A stretch of 7,921 nucleotides of DNA. It comes from Spirochaetota bacterium. GTDB taxonomy: Bacteria; Spirochaetota; UBA4802; JAFGJZ01. The translations under genes were made by a program, and so were the position numbers. Shown here one piece after another: positions 7,779-7,921 of this stretch (positions are counted from its first letter, which is position 1; every line of letters starts with the position of its first letter). Below the pieces are notes generated by a model. It was not told the DNA's origin and made no database searches. It saw only the letters and a program-made list of their open reading frames with translations. Where the stretch lies: the NCBI GenBank assembly GCA_022704645.1, contig JAKJGA010000077.1, positions 1-7,921 of the forward strand, read 5' to 3'.

Positions 7779-7921
7779 ATGAAAATCAGGCAACACCTTA
7801 CAGCTTTCGGAATATTATTCCTTTCCATTGCAATTTTCAAATTTACTTACTTATTTGCTTCGACAATCTGGAGAGCGGATCTCTATTACTATATGGAATT
7901 TGCCCGAACCATGCTTGACGG
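7779..7921 (+). CDS. N-terminal fragment of a membrane protein, probable GT-C glycosyltransferase (cut by window end)
   Basis: Only 47 codons and two bases are present, with no stop before the edge. After a short basic start (MKIRQH) comes a hydrophobic segment (about 7-30) and then WRADLYYYMEFARTMLDG. In GT-C enzymes (the ArnT, dolichyl-mannosyltransferase and GT39/GT83-like fold) the first helix is followed by an extracytoplasmic loop with a catalytic Asp and the pattern D-x(3)-Y-x(3)-A-x(3)-L-x-G; here D34, Y38, A42, L46 and the following Gly fit it. Such enzymes use lipid-linked sugars on the outer face of the membrane, matching the GtrB- and GtrA-like genes upstream. The call rests on a short pattern plus context, and the acceptor cannot be known. 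Confidence 0.55.
   Translation, partial: MKIRQHLTAFGILFLSIAIFKFTYLFASTIWRADLYYYMEFARTMLD

Overview
The window is a moderately AT-rich bacterial chromosome segment with every gene on the + strand, tight Shine-Dalgarno spacing and hairpin terminators. The gene content suggests an anaerobic, fermentative bacterium: a hexameric glutamate dehydrogenase, both subunits of an NfnAB-type NADH-dependent ferredoxin:NADP+ oxidoreductase, and a membrane-bound double-[4Fe-4S] protein. I cannot assign a phylum from the sequence. No rRNA, tRNA, CRISPR array, insertion sequence or phage gene is visible, and no gene-free stretch exceeds 300 bases (the longest are about 180).

Left half (1-5100), nitrogen and redox metabolism. 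gdhA (159-1490) stands alone, with a promoter-like leader containing repeated ATTTAACA boxes and a strong terminator. A two-gene operon follows, nfnA (1601-2458) and nfnB (2471-3946), 12 bases apart and ending in a long hairpin. A polytopic membrane protein with two NapH/YccM-type cysteine pairs and two C-terminal [4Fe-4S] ferredoxin motifs (4123-5061) has its own terminator. A plausible reading is that NfnAB balances ferredoxin, NADH and NADPH, that glutamate dehydrogenase uses the NADPH to fix ammonia, and that the membrane Fe-S protein passes electrons at the membrane. The last link is inference from adjacency.

Right half (5101-7921), cell-surface glycan operon. Four tightly packed or overlapping genes encode an ArnC/GtrB-like polyprenyl-phosphate glycosyltransferase with two C-terminal membrane helices (5242-6174), a small GtrA-family membrane protein (6171-6620), a WecE/RffA-like dTDP-4-keto-6-deoxyglucose aminotransferase (6613-7755), and the first 47 codons of a membrane protein whose N-terminus looks like a GT-C glycosyltransferase (7779 to the window edge). 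Together they have the layout of a lipid-linked sugar pathway: make an amino-deoxysugar nucleotide, load it on a polyprenyl phosphate, flip it, and transfer it outside the cytoplasm. This resembles the Arn (L-Ara4N) and Gtr (O-antigen glucosylation) systems, but with a WecE-type aminotransferase built in. It is the best candidate here for an uncharacterised pathway.
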